NCBI RefSeq assembly: GCF_021353235.1
Contig: NZ_JAJTWT010000001.1
Span: 558,001-622,000 of the forward strand
From: Pelomonas caseinilytica
Lineage (GTDB): Bacteria > Pseudomonadota > Gammaproteobacteria > Burkholderiales > Burkholderiaceae_C
Direction: 5' to 3'
Length of the DNA stretch: 64,000 nucleotides
Each line of letters begins with the position of its first letter. The first letter of the stretch is position 1. Of the stretch, positions 47,376-56,479 are shown piece by piece. A program made the position numbers and the translations under genes. The notes beneath the pieces are model-generated. The model saw nothing but the letters and a program-made list of their open reading frames with translations, was not told the DNA's origin and ran no database searches.

Positions 47376-47642
47376 ATGTATCTCGTCGCCATCGCCTGGG
47401 CCTATGTTGCGCTGATGATGGCCGCCGCCGAGGCGCTGAGCCCCCAGGGCACGCTGTTCGGCGCCTTCGTCACCCTGATGCTCTATGGCGTGCTGCCGCT
47501 GGGCCTGCTGCTCTACATCCTCGGCACGCCGGGGCGCCGCCGGCGCCGGCGGGCGGCCGACGCCTCAGCGCAGGCTGATGCAGGCGGCCATGCGGCCACG
47601 GGGCCGGCCGAGGGTCTCGCCCCGGAACGAGAAGAAGCGTGA
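47376..47642 (+). CDS. Small membrane protein of unknown function
   Basis: 88 residues: two membrane spans (about 3-22 and 28-48), then an Arg-rich stretch and a charged tail. Not assigned. The pattern AEALSPQGTLFGAFVTLMLYGVLPLGLLLYILGTP looks like a conserved small protein of this bacterial group. No clear ribosome site. Its last 78 bases overlap the 3' end of pgeF on the other strand. Confidence 0.7.
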   Translation: MYLVAIAWAYVALMMAAAEALSPQGTLFGAFVTLMLYGVLPLGLLLYILGTPGRRRRRRAADASAQADAGGHAATGPAEGLAPEREEA

Positions 47643-48290
47643 GTCCTCGGTCAGCGTGCACCAGCCCCCGCCGCTGATGTCGCCAACGCCAGCGGCCCGC
47701 AGGCGCTCGCGGGCCAGCGCCGGCAGGTCGGCTCGCCAGCGCGGCTCGGGGTTGGGGCGGTAGGCAAAACCCGGCTGGTCCTGCGCCAGCGGCTGCCGGC
47801 CGAAGGCGGCCACCACCTCCGGCCCCACCTCGAAGGCCTCCGGGCCGATGCAGGCGCCCAGCCAGGCCTTCACGTCGGCCGGCGCGCAGCCCGCGGCATC
47901 GCACAGCGCCGCCACCGTGTTCTCCAGCACGCCGGCCGCGAGGCCGCGCCAGCCGGCATGCGCGCCCGCCACACCGCCGGGCGCCGCGAACAACACCGGC
48001 AGGCAGTCGGCCACGAGGATGGCGACGGCCAGGTCGGGATCGGTGGACACGGCGGCATCGGCCCGGGGCGCGTTGTCGTCGTGCCAGTCGGGCCGCAGCC
48101 GCGCGACCTCGGCACCGTGCACCTGGTCGAGGAAGATGGGCCGCGCGCCCAGCAGTTCCGCCAGCCCGGCGCGGTTGGCGCGGGCCTGCTGCGGGTCGCC
48201 CGCCTTGCGCCCGAAATTGGGGCCGCGCGTCGTCATGAAGGCCGTCACGCCCGGCCACTCCGGGCTCAGCCAGTCGGGGTCAGGCCGCAT
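47565..48290 (-). CDS. pgeF: Laccase-domain protein PgeF/YfiH (polyphenol oxidase family)
   Basis: 241 residues. The conserved metal-site motifs are FLDQVHGAEV, ADCLPVLFA and GAHAGWRGL, with ACIGPEAFEV later. Members are described as purine nucleoside phosphorylases or as enzymes that clear misincorporated UDP-MurNAc-L-serine. Its 3' end overlaps a small gene on the other strand and its 5' end overlaps maiA by 11 bases. Confidence 0.93.
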   Translation of the reverse strand: MRPDPDWLSPEWPGVTAFMTTRGPNFGRKAGDPQQARANRAGLAELLGARPIFLDQVHGAEVARLRPDWHDDNAPRADAAVSTDPDLAVAILVADCLPVLFAAPGGVAGAHAGWRGLAAGVLENTVAALCDAAGCAPADVKAWLGACIGPEAFEVGPEVVAAFGRQPLAQDQPGFAYRPNPEPRWRADLPALARERLRAAGVGDISGGGWCTLTEDSRFFSFRGETLGRPRGRMAACISLR

Positions 48291-48915
48291 CGGGGCAGAC
48301 GCCGGGGTGGGTGTTGGCGAAGGCCGGCAGGGCCAGGCAGGCGGCGTTGACGCGCATGACGGTGGGATAGGCGTCCAGCGGGCACTCGAAGCGCTGGGCG
48401 TTGTAGACCTGGGGCACCAGCAGGCAATCGGCCATGCCGGGCGCGTCGCCGAAGCAGAAGGTGCCGGCCGTGTGCTGCAGGCGCTGCTCGACGATGGCCA
48501 GGCCCGTGGCGACCCAGTGGCGGTACCAGCGGTCGACCGTCTCCTGCTCCAGCGCGAGGTCGTTCTTCAGGTAGCGCAGCACGCGCAGGTTGTTGATGGG
48601 ATGGATGTCGCAGCCGATGTCCTGGGCCAGGGCCCGCACCGTGGCGCGCGCGACGGGGTCGCGAGGGAGCAGCGGCGGCTCGGGGTGGGTCTCGTCCAGG
48701 TATTCCAGGATGGCCATGGACTGGCTGAGCCAGCGGCCGTCGTCCAGCACCAGGGCGGGCACGAGGTGGGAGACCTGCTGGTTGGCGAAGGGCTCGGCGA
48801 ACTGCTCGTTCTTCTGGAGGTGGATGGACGCGTAGTCGTAGTCCAGGCCCTTGAGCGCCAGGCCGATGCGCACCCGCCAGGAGGCGGAGGAGCGGAAGTA
48901 GTTATAGAGCTTCAT
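48280..48915 (-). CDS. maiA: Maleylacetoacetate isomerase, glutathione S-transferase fold
   Basis: 211 residues. The zeta-class signature FRSSASWRVRIGLALKGLDY (Ser9-Ser12) and the glutathione-binding VPALVLDDGRWLSQSMAILEYL are present. It isomerises maleylacetoacetate or maleylpyruvate in tyrosine or gentisate degradation. No other genes of these pathways are adjacent, so the substrate is inferred from family. Confidence 0.92.
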   Translation of the reverse strand: MKLYNYFRSSASWRVRIGLALKGLDYDYASIHLQKNEQFAEPFANQQVSHLVPALVLDDGRWLSQSMAILEYLDETHPEPPLLPRDPVARATVRALAQDIGCDIHPINNLRVLRYLKNDLALEQETVDRWYRHWVATGLAIVEQRLQHTAGTFCFGDAPGMADCLLVPQVYNAQRFECPLDAYPTVMRVNAACLALPAFANTHPGVCPDAA

Positions 48916-48949
48916 GATGGCGATTTTGACCCTCTATAAACTCGTCCGC

Positions 48950-49504
48950 ATGCCCATCCCCAGCCGCTTCAAGCATTGCCCGGACTGTGGCGCCGCCGTG
49001 GACTACCGCGTCCCGCCGGACGACAACCGCGAACGCGCCATCTGCACGGCGTGCGACCACATCCACTATCAGAACCCGCTCAACGTCGTCGGCACGCTGC
49101 CGGTCTGGGAGGCTGACGGCCGCGTCCTGCTGTGCCGGCGCGCCATCGAGCCGCGGCACGGGCTGTGGACCCTGCCGGCCGGCTTCATGGAACTCGGCGA
49201 GACCACCGCCGAGGGCGCGCTGCGCGAGACCCACGAGGAGGCCGGCGCCGACATCGAGATGGGTGCGCTCTACACCGTGCTCAACGTCGTGCGCGTCGGC
49301 CAGATCCACCTCTTCTACCGGGCCCGGCTGCGGTCCACCGACTTCGATCCCGGCCCCGAATCCCTCGAGGCCCGGCTCTTCGGCGAGGACGAGATCCCCT
49401 GGGACGACATCGCCTTCCGAACCACGCGCGAGACCCTGCGCTGCTTCTTCGACGACCGCCGCGGCGGCAGCGGCTACCCGCTGCGGGAGATCGACATTCC
49501 TTGA
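48950..49504 (+). CDS. Zinc-ribbon NUDIX hydrolase
   Basis: 184 residues. A zinc ribbon (Cys10, Cys13, Cys31, Cys34) precedes a NUDIX fold with box GFMELGETTAEGALRETHEEAGA, which has the required REx2EE. It would hydrolyse a nucleoside diphosphate-linked substrate; NADH pyrophosphatase-like relatives share the ribbon. The start at 48950 is chosen over 48914 because it opens the conserved ribbon region. Confidence 0.9.
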   Translation: MPIPSRFKHCPDCGAAVDYRVPPDDNRERAICTACDHIHYQNPLNVVGTLPVWEADGRVLLCRRAIEPRHGLWTLPAGFMELGETTAEGALRETHEEAGADIEMGALYTVLNVVRVGQIHLFYRARLRSTDFDPGPESLEARLFGEDEIPWDDIAFRTTRETLRCFFDDRRGGSGYPLREIDIP

Positions 49505-49557
49505 TCCCGGCGCGGGCCGCGCGCATCATCGACCCATCCGACGACCGGGAGCAGGGC

Positions 49558-50328
49558 ATGCCGACACGGCGCGCGTGGTGCAGGGCGGGGTTGGGGTGGA
49601 TGGCCGGCCTGGCGCTGGCCCGGCCGGCGCACGCGACGCCGCTGCGCGCCGTGGGCTCGCAATTCGCCCGCATCTTCGAAGGTGCCGAAGGCGTCGCCCC
49701 CAAGGGCCTGGCCGTGGACCTGCTGGGCCAGTTGTTCGGCGACGGCGTGCGCTGCGAATGGCTGCCCTGGTCCCGGGCGCAGCTGATGCTGGAGCAGGGC
49801 GAGGCCGACATCCTGATCGGCCCCTACCGCACGCCGGAACGCGAGACGCGCATGCTCTTCAGCGTGCGCTCCTTCTACTCCGACGCCATGGTCTGGTACG
49901 CCCGCCGCGGCGAGGAAGGCCGCTGGACCGGGGAGTTCGCGGACCTGGCGCAGACGCCGGTGGCCGCCGTGCGCGGCTGGGCCTACGGCAGCCGCTTCGA
50001 GCGCATGAAGCCCCTGCTCGGCCAGCTGACCTGGGTGCAGAACGTGGAGGCGGGCCTGCAGATGCTGGGCAAGCGTCGAGTGGAGCTCTTCGCCGCCAAC
50101 GACCGCAACTGCCAGCCGGTGCTGCAGCGCCTCGGCCTGGCCGAGGCCGTCGGCCGCTGTTCGCCGCCGCTGGACGTGCTGCACGGCCACATGGCCTTCG
50201 GCCGCAGCGCCGCCGGAGAGGCCCTGGCCCAGCGCTACGACCAGGCCTTCGAGCAATGGCTGCGCACGGGCTCGGCCACCGAGCTCTACCGCCGCTGGGG
50301 GGTCGACAGGCCGGCCACGGCGCCTTAG
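49558..50328 (+). CDS. Periplasmic substrate-binding protein, SBP_bac_3-like
   Basis: 256 residues with an N-terminal signal peptide (to about residue 27, ARPAHA). A type II periplasmic binding fold follows, with LAVDLLGQLFGDGVRCEWLPWSRAQLMLEQGEADILIGPYRTPERE. Resembles polar amino-acid binding proteins, but no permease or ATPase is nearby, so it may act as a sensor or orphan binding protein. Ligand unknown. Confidence 0.8.
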   Translation: MPTRRAWCRAGLGWMAGLALARPAHATPLRAVGSQFARIFEGAEGVAPKGLAVDLLGQLFGDGVRCEWLPWSRAQLMLEQGEADILIGPYRTPERETRMLFSVRSFYSDAMVWYARRGEEGRWTGEFADLAQTPVAAVRGWAYGSRFERMKPLLGQLTWVQNVEAGLQMLGKRRVELFAANDRNCQPVLQRLGLAEAVGRCSPPLDVLHGHMAFGRSAAGEALAQRYDQAFEQWLRTGSATELYRRWGVDRPATAP

Positions 50329-50368
50329 CCTGCGCGGCTTTGCGATCGGGCGGCCGGCCCAGGCGCGG

Positions 50369-50560
50369 CTAACGTCCGCCCAGCACCCGCGCCGGCAGCA
50401 TGACGACGGCGCGCAGCAAGGCGAAGGCACCGTCCACCGCAATGCCCAGCAGCCTGAACGGCAGCGTGAGCAGCCACACCAGCGGCCACAGCAGCAGGGC
50501 CAGCAGCGCCAGCGGCCAGCAGGCGACGAACAGGATGCACCAGAGCAGGAAGCTGAACAT
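50369..50560 (-). CDS. Very small hydrophobic membrane protein
   Basis: 63 residues, almost entirely two membrane segments (MFSFLLWCILFVACWPLALLALLLWPLVWLLTLPF). Start at 50560 after AGGAGAGCC. A hairpin (CTGCCGGC / GCCGGCAG, 50571-50591) precedes it. Function unknown. Confidence 0.65.
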   Translation of the reverse strand: MFSFLLWCILFVACWPLALLALLLWPLVWLLTLPFRLLGIAVDGAFALLRAVVMLPARVLGGR

Positions 50561-50683
50561 CGAGGCTCTCCTGCCGGCTCGCGGCCGGCAGTCTCCGTTC
50601 AATGAAGTGGTCAGACTCTAGCCAGCCTCGGTCCGCCTTCCATCCGGTTTGTGACGAAGCGGCGGATTCGCGGGACGGGCGGG

Positions 50684-51991
50684 TCAGGCCCGCCGATGGC
50701 CGGCGACGTAGCAGGCCGCGAGGTTGCGCTCGTCGGCCAGCGCCATCCAGGCGAAGACGCGCTCGTGCAGCGCCTTGGCCACGGCGTCGCGCGCCTCGGC
50801 TACGGGGCCGCGCGCCCAGTCCCACACGCACAGGTCGGCCGCCTGGCCCACCGACAGGCCGCCGATCTCGTCGCCCAGGCCCAGGGCCTCGGCCGCACCG
50901 CGCGTGGCCGCGTGCAGGGCCGTCCAAGCCGTCAACCGCTCGCCGCGCAGGGCCTGCACCTTGTAGGCATCGAGCATGTTGCGCGGCAGGCTGAGCGTCG
51001 TGCCGCCGCCGACGTCGGACGCGAGGCTGACGTTGAAGGCCGCGCCCGCCCAGTCGAACAGCCCGCTGCCCAGGAAGAGATTGCTCGACGGGCAGTGCGC
51101 CACCTGGGCGCCGCGGTCGGCGATGAGGATGCGGTCGTGGGCGTCGAGCCAGATACCGTGGGCCAGCACCGCGCGCTCGTGGAGCAGGCCGGCACGCTCG
51201 TAGACGTCCAGGTAGCTGCGCGCCTCGGGGAAGAGGCGCGCCACCCAGTCGACCTCGGCGCGGTTCTCGGCCACGTGGGTCTGCATGTAGAGGCTGGCAT
51301 CGGCCCGGCACAGGGCGCCCGCCATGGCCAGCTGGGCCGGCGTGCTGGTCGGCGCGAAGCGCACGGTCACGGCATAGGCCAGGCGCCCCTGGCCGTGGAA
51401 GCGGTCGATGAGGTCGATGCAGTCGCGCTCGGCCTGGGCCACGTCGTCGCGCAGCCCGTCGGGCGCATGTCGGTCCATCAGCACCTTGCCGGTGACCAGG
51501 CGCATGCCGCGCGCCGCCGCGGCCTCGAACAGGGCCTCGGCCGACACCTTGTGCACGGTCGGGAAGACGACGGCCGAGGTCGTGCCGCTGGCCAGCAAGG
51601 CGTCCAGGAAGACCTCGGCACCGGCACGCGAGCGCGCCGGGTCGGCGAAGGCCGCCTCGGCCGGAAAGGTGTACCGCTCCAGCCAGTCCAGCAGTTCGGT
51701 GCCGTAGGAGGCGATGACCTCCAGCTGGGGGCAGTGCACGTGGGTGTCGATGAAGCCCGGCAGCACGAGCTGGCCGGCATGGTCCTTGCGCACCCAGGAC
51801 GCGTCCGGCGCCTCGGCCTGGCGGCCGACGATGCGCCCGTCCTCGACCAGCAGCCAGTGGTCGCGGTCGAAACGCACCGCCGACGGCTCGATCTCGCCCC
51901 AGGCTGGTGCCGCGGTGAAGTCGAGCAGATCGCCCCGCAGGGCCCAACGGCGGGGTTGATCGGAGAATTTTTCCTGGTTAGTAAAACTCAT
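50684..51991 (-). CDS. guaD: Guanine deaminase
   Basis: 435-residue metal-dependent amidohydrolase that converts guanine to xanthine. Metal-binding GFIDTHVHCPQ, the later THVAENRAEVDW, AHGIWLD and SDVGGGTTLS are in place. Divergent from xdhA, with only 39 bases between the two start codons, so the pair is probably co-regulated. Provides substrate for xanthine dehydrogenase. Confidence 0.95.
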   Translation of the reverse strand: MSFTNQEKFSDQPRRWALRGDLLDFTAAPAWGEIEPSAVRFDRDHWLLVEDGRIVGRQAEAPDASWVRKDHAGQLVLPGFIDTHVHCPQLEVIASYGTELLDWLERYTFPAEAAFADPARSRAGAEVFLDALLASGTTSAVVFPTVHKVSAEALFEAAAARGMRLVTGKVLMDRHAPDGLRDDVAQAERDCIDLIDRFHGQGRLAYAVTVRFAPTSTPAQLAMAGALCRADASLYMQTHVAENRAEVDWVARLFPEARSYLDVYERAGLLHERAVLAHGIWLDAHDRILIADRGAQVAHCPSSNLFLGSGLFDWAGAAFNVSLASDVGGGTTLSLPRNMLDAYKVQALRGERLTAWTALHAATRGAAEALGLGDEIGGLSVGQAADLCVWDWARGPVAEARDAVAKALHERVFAWMALADERNLAACYVAGHRRA

Positions 51992-52030
51992 ATGGCAATT
52001 CTGAGGCAAGGCTCGACAATCCAGGCCAGC

Positions 52031-53509
52031 ATGAATACCCGTCCCATCCGCTTTTTCCACCGTGGCGAGGTCGTCGAGGTGGACGGCCTGCCGCCCACGA
52101 CGACGGTGCTGCGTTACCTGCGCGAGCATGCCGGCTGTACCGGCACCAAGGAAGGCTGCGCCGAGGGCGACTGCGGCGCCTGCACGGTGCTGCAGGGCGA
52201 GCTGGACGCGTCGGGGCAGTTGCAGCTGCGCAATGTCAACGCCTGCACCCAGTTCCTGCCCACGCTGGACGGCCGCGCCCTGCTGACGGTCGAGGACGTC
52301 GGCGGCCCCGAACGCCTCGGTCCCGTGCAGCAGGCCCTGGTGGACTGCCATGGCTCGCAGTGCGGCTTCTGCACCCCCGGCTTCGTCATGACGCTGACGG
52401 CTTGCTACGAGGCCCACCTGGCCGCCGGCACCCGGCCCGACCGCCAGCAGCTCGCCGACGCCCTGGCCGGCAACCTCTGCCGCTGCACCGGCTACCGGCC
52501 CATCCTCGACGCCGGCGAGCGCATGTTCGACGCACCACCCGAGCGGCTGGACCGCGAGGCCATCACCCGCGCGCTGCAGGCCCTGGCCAGCGACGGACCG
52601 CTCGACTACGACCATGCAGGCCTGCGCTTCCACGCGCCCCGCACGGTGCCGGACCTGGCGCTGCTGTGCGAGGCCTATCCCCAGGCCACGCTGCTGGCCG
52701 GCTCCACCGACGTCGGCCTGTGGGTCAACAAGCAGTTCCGCGACCTGCCCCAGCTCATCTACACCGGCCGCGTCGACGCCCTGCGCGAGATCCGCTCCGA
52801 GCCCTTCGACGGCGGGCCGGGGCTGTGGATCGGGGCCGCCGCCCCGCTGGAAGACGCCTGGGCCGCCCTGGCCGAGCTGGCCCCTTCGCTGGCCGAACTC
52901 TGGCGCCGCTTCGCCTCCCCGCCGGTGCGCCACGCCGGCACGATGGGCGGCAACATCGCCAACGGCTCGCCCATCGGCGACGGGGCGCCTGCCCTCATCG
53001 CGCTGGGCGCCGACGTGGTGCTGCGCCGCGGCACCACGCAGCGCCGTTTGCCGCTGCAGGACTTCTACCTCGACTACATGAAGAAGGACCTGCAGCCGGG
53101 CGAGTTCATCGAGGCCCTGCACCTGCCCCGGCCCGACACCAGTTGGGCCATCTCCGCCCACAAGGTGTCCAAGCGCCACGACAGCGACATCTCGGCCGTC
53201 TGCGCCGTGCTGGCCCTGCAACTGCGCAACGGCCAGGTGCGGCAGGCACGCTTCGCCTTCGGCGGCATGGCCGCCATCGTCAAGCGCGCGGCAGCCGCCG
53301 AGGCTGCCGTCGTCGGCCAGCCCTGGACGCAAGCCGCCGCCGAGGCCGCGGCCGCCGCCCTGCCGGCCGACTTCACTCCGCTGACCGACATGCGAGCCTC
53401 TCAGGCCTACCGGCTCAAGGTGGCGCAGAACCTGCTGCGCAAGCTCTGGCACGAGACCCTGGAGAGGCGCACCCTGACCATCTGGCGTGCCGGGAGGCTG
53501 GCGGCATGA
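52031..53509 (+). CDS. xdhA: Xanthine dehydrogenase small subunit (Fe-S and FAD)
   Basis: 492 residues. The first [2Fe-2S] cluster is in CTGTKEGCAEGDCGACTV, the second in CGFCTPGFV and CRCTGY. The FAD domain (about 195-490) has LLAGSTDVGLWVNK and GTMGGNIANGSPIGD. Oxidises hypoxanthine and xanthine to urate with XdhB. Divergent from guaD. The next gene, xdhB, follows after a 70-base repeat element. Confidence 0.96.
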   Translation: MNTRPIRFFHRGEVVEVDGLPPTTTVLRYLREHAGCTGTKEGCAEGDCGACTVLQGELDASGQLQLRNVNACTQFLPTLDGRALLTVEDVGGPERLGPVQQALVDCHGSQCGFCTPGFVMTLTACYEAHLAAGTRPDRQQLADALAGNLCRCTGYRPILDAGERMFDAPPERLDREAITRALQALASDGPLDYDHAGLRFHAPRTVPDLALLCEAYPQATLLAGSTDVGLWVNKQFRDLPQLIYTGRVDALREIRSEPFDGGPGLWIGAAAPLEDAWAALAELAPSLAELWRRFASPPVRHAGTMGGNIANGSPIGDGAPALIALGADVVLRRGTTQRRLPLQDFYLDYMKKDLQPGEFIEALHLPRPDTSWAISAHKVSKRHDSDISAVCAVLALQLRNGQVRQARFAFGGMAAIVKRAAAAEAAVVGQPWTQAAAEAAAAALPADFTPLTDMRASQAYRLKVAQNLLRKLWHETLERRTLTIWRAGRLAA

Positions 53510-53579
53510 GCCCCGCTCGGCCGCCCAAAGGGGCTCATTCCCGCCTGGCGGGACAGCGCGGAGCGCGAAGGGTGCCTCA
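53510..53579 (+). repeat. REP-like intergenic repeat that ends with the xdhB ribosome binding site
   Basis: Contains TCCCGCCTGGCGGGACAG at 53539-53556, the same 18 bases as the element before livF, then a short hairpin and GAAGGG seven bases before the xdhB ATG. It fills the whole gap between xdhA and xdhB. Confidence 0.8.
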
Positions 53580-55898
53580 ATGAACAAGCCCGAAGCCCTG
53601 GTGGTGGCGGAGCCGGTCGTCGGCAGCCCGCGCCCGCACGAGTCGGCCCACCTGCACGTCAGCGGCGCGGCGCCCTACACCGACGACCTGCCGGAGCCGG
53701 CTGGCACCCTGCATGCGGCCCTGGGCCTGTCGCCGCTGGCCCACGGCCGGTTGCTGGACCTGGACGTCGAACGCATCCGCCGCATGCCCGGCGTCGTCGC
53801 GGTGCTGACGGCCGCCGACATCGCCGGCGAGAACAACTGCGGCCCGCTGCTGCACGACGACCCCATCCTCGCCGACGGCGAGCTGCGCTACGCCGGCCAG
53901 CCGGTGTTCGCCGTGATCGCCACCGGGCGCGAGCAGGCCCGCCGCGCCGCCGCGCTGGCGAGGGAAGTCGTCCGCGCCGAGCCCCTGCCCGCCGTGCTGA
54001 CGGCCCTCGAGGCCCACGCCGCCGGCCAGTACGTGCTGCCGCCCATGCACCTGACGCGGGGCGAACCCGCCGCCCACCTCGCCGCCGCGCCTCACCGCCT
54101 CCAGGGTGCCTGGAGCCTGGGCGGGCAGGAGCAGTTCTACCTGGAAGGCCAGATCAGCCTGGCGGTGCCTCAGGAGGGCGGCGAGGGCATCCTCGTGCAC
54201 TGCTCCACCCAGCACCCGAGCGAGATGCAGCAGCTCGTCGCCCACGCGCTCGGGTGGCCAGCCCACCGCGTGACGGTGCAATGCCGCCGCATGGGCGGAG
54301 GCTTCGGCGGCAAGGAGAGCCAGTCAGCCCTCTTCGCCTGCGTCGCCGCCGTGGCGGCGCTGAAGCTCAAGCGGGCCGTCAAGCTGAGGCTGGACCGCGA
54401 CGACGATTTCCTCATCACCGGGCGCCGCCACGGCTTCGACTACCGCTGGGACGTGGGCTTCGACGACGAGGGCCGCCTCCTCGCCGCCGACGTCGAGCTG
54501 GTGTCCAACGCCGGCCACAGCGCCGACCTGTCCGCCCCCGTCATGGCGCGGGCGCTGTGCCACTTCGACAACGCCTACTGGCTGCCCCACGTGGCCATGC
54601 ACGGCTACTGCGCGCGCACGCACACGCAGAGCAACACCGCCTTCCGCGGCTTCGGCGGCCCGCAGGGCGCCCTGGCCATCGAGATGATCCTGGACGGCAT
54701 CGCCCGCCGGCTGGGCCTGGACCCGGCCGAGGTGAGGCGGCGCAACTTCTACGCCCCCGGCCAGGACACGACGCCCTACGGCCAGCAGGTCGAGGAGCTG
54801 CATGCCCAGGCCCTGACCGAACGTCTGCTGACCAGCAGCGACTACGCCCGGCGCCGCGCCGAGATCGACGCCTTCAACGCCGAGAACCACGTGTTCAAGA
54901 AGGGGTTGGCCTTCACGCCGGTCAAGTTCGGCATCTCCTTCAACGTCGCCCACCTGAACCAGGCCGGCGCCCTGGTGCACGTCTACACCGACGGCTCGGT
55001 GCTCGTGAACCATGGCGGCACCGAGATGGGCCAGGGGCTCAACACCAAGGTCGCCCAGGTCGTCGCCCACGAGCTTGGCCTGCCGCTGCAGGCCGTGCGC
55101 TGCTCGGCCACGGATACCAGCAAGGTGGCCAACACCTCGGCCACGGCCGCCTCCACCGGCAGCGACCTCAACGGCAAGGCTGCACAGGACGCCGCGCGCA
55201 AGGTGAAGGCGCGCCTGGCCGCCTTCGCGGCCGAACGCTTCGGTTGCGCGGCGGAGCTGGTGGCCTTCGAAGGCGGCAGCGTCAGCGGCGGAGGCCAGTC
55301 GCTGCCCTTCGCCGACCTCGTCGCCGCGGCCTACCTGCAGCGCGTGCAGCTCTGGAGCGACGGCTTCTACGCGACACCCGGCCTGCACTGGGACCGCAAC
55401 CGCCTGCAAGGCCACCCCTTCTACTACTACGCCTGGGGTGGCGCCGTCTGCGAGGCCCTGGTGGACACGCTGACCGGCGAGAGCCGCATCACCCGCGCCG
55501 ATCTGCTGCACGACGTCGGCGCCAGCCTCAACCCGGCGCTGGACATCGGCCAGATCGAAGGCGGCTTCATCCAGGGCATGGGCTGGCTGACGATGGAGGA
55601 GCTGGTCTGGCACCCCAAGACGGGCGTGCTGACCACGCACGCGCCCAGCACCTACAAGATCCCGACCGCCAACGACTGTCCGCCGGAGCTGAAGGTGGAG
55701 CTCTTCGGCGTGGCCAATGCCAGCGAGACCATCCACCGCAGCAAGGCCGTCGGCGAGCCGCCGCTGCTGCTGGGCTTCGCCGCCCTGCTGGCCATCAAGG
55801 ACGCCTGCGCGGCCTGCGGCCCGGCGCATTGCGACCCGCCGCTGCGGGCGCCGGCCACCGCCGAGGCGGTGCTGGACGCCATCGACGCCGTCCGATGA
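53580..55898 (+). CDS. xdhB: Xanthine dehydrogenase large (molybdopterin) subunit
   Basis: 772 residues. Molybdenum-cofactor contacts appear in GGGFGGKESQ, NTAFRGFGGPQG and the GTEMGQG region. The active-site glutamate region is KAVGEPPLLLG near the end. Partner of XdhA. The usual third gene xdhC (cofactor insertion) is not next to it; a peptidoglycan amidase gene overlaps instead. Confidence 0.96.
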   Translation: MNKPEALVVAEPVVGSPRPHESAHLHVSGAAPYTDDLPEPAGTLHAALGLSPLAHGRLLDLDVERIRRMPGVVAVLTAADIAGENNCGPLLHDDPILADGELRYAGQPVFAVIATGREQARRAAALAREVVRAEPLPAVLTALEAHAAGQYVLPPMHLTRGEPAAHLAAAPHRLQGAWSLGGQEQFYLEGQISLAVPQEGGEGILVHCSTQHPSEMQQLVAHALGWPAHRVTVQCRRMGGGFGGKESQSALFACVAAVAALKLKRAVKLRLDRDDDFLITGRRHGFDYRWDVGFDDEGRLLAADVELVSNAGHSADLSAPVMARALCHFDNAYWLPHVAMHGYCARTHTQSNTAFRGFGGPQGALAIEMILDGIARRLGLDPAEVRRRNFYAPGQDTTPYGQQVEELHAQALTERLLTSSDYARRRAEIDAFNAENHVFKKGLAFTPVKFGISFNVAHLNQAGALVHVYTDGSVLVNHGGTEMGQGLNTKVAQVVAHELGLPLQAVRCSATDTSKVANTSATAASTGSDLNGKAAQDAARKVKARLAAFAAERFGCAAELVAFEGGSVSGGGQSLPFADLVAAAYLQRVQLWSDGFYATPGLHWDRNRLQGHPFYYYAWGGAVCEALVDTLTGESRITRADLLHDVGASLNPALDIGQIEGGFIQGMGWLTMEELVWHPKTGVLTTHAPSTYKIPTANDCPPELKVELFGVANASETIHRSKAVGEPPLLLGFAALLAIKDACAACGPAHCDPPLRAPATAEAVLDAIDAVR

Positions 55899-56470
55899 AG
55901 GCGCTCGCCATCGCCCTGCTGCTGGCCCTGGCGGGTTGCGCCGCGGCGCCGCGGCCCGCACCGCCCGCCATCGTCGCCGTCGAGGCCTGGGGCGGCCACA
56001 GCGCGCCCTCGGCGGCGGCGCCGCAGCCCATCACGCACATCACCCTCCACCACCAGGGCGAGATCTGGCAGGCCGGCACGGACATCCAGGCCTATCTGCG
56101 GCGTCTGCAGCAGTGGTCGCGCGAGACCAAGCACTGGGCCGACATCCCCTACCACTACGTCATCGGGACCGACGGCCACATCTACGCCGCGCGGCCCCTG
56201 GCCCAGCCGGGAGACACCAACACCGAGTACGACCCGCGCGGCCACGCCCTGGTCATGCTGGTCGGCAACTTCGAGGAGCAGCAGCCCACGCCCGCGCAGC
56301 TGCAGGCCGCGGTCGAGCTGACCGCCTGGCTGGCCCGCGAGCATGGCCTGGGGCCCGACGCCATCGCCAGCCACAAGGACTACAGCCACCAGACCGTCTG
56401 TCCGGGCCGCAACCTCTACGCCTATCTCGAATCGGGCTGGTTCAAGGCCGAGGTGGCCAGACGGCTGTAG
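55895..56470 (+). CDS. N-acetylmuramoyl-L-alanine amidase, lipoprotein (AmpD/PGRP type)
   Basis: 191 residues with a lipobox (LALAGC, Cys15). The amidase_2 domain has zinc ligands in THITLHHQG and the late His/Cys in SHQTVCPG, plus HYVIGTDGHIY. It cleaves peptide from peptidoglycan, probably at the outer membrane. Overlaps xdhB by four bases (ATGA), an odd partner for purine genes. Confidence 0.88.
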   Translation: MKALAIALLLALAGCAAAPRPAPPAIVAVEAWGGHSAPSAAAPQPITHITLHHQGEIWQAGTDIQAYLRRLQQWSRETKHWADIPYHYVIGTDGHIYAARPLAQPGDTNTEYDPRGHALVMLVGNFEEQQPTPAQLQAAVELTAWLAREHGLGPDAIASHKDYSHQTVCPGRNLYAYLESGWFKAEVARRL

Positions 56471-56479
56471 GCTGCAGCG

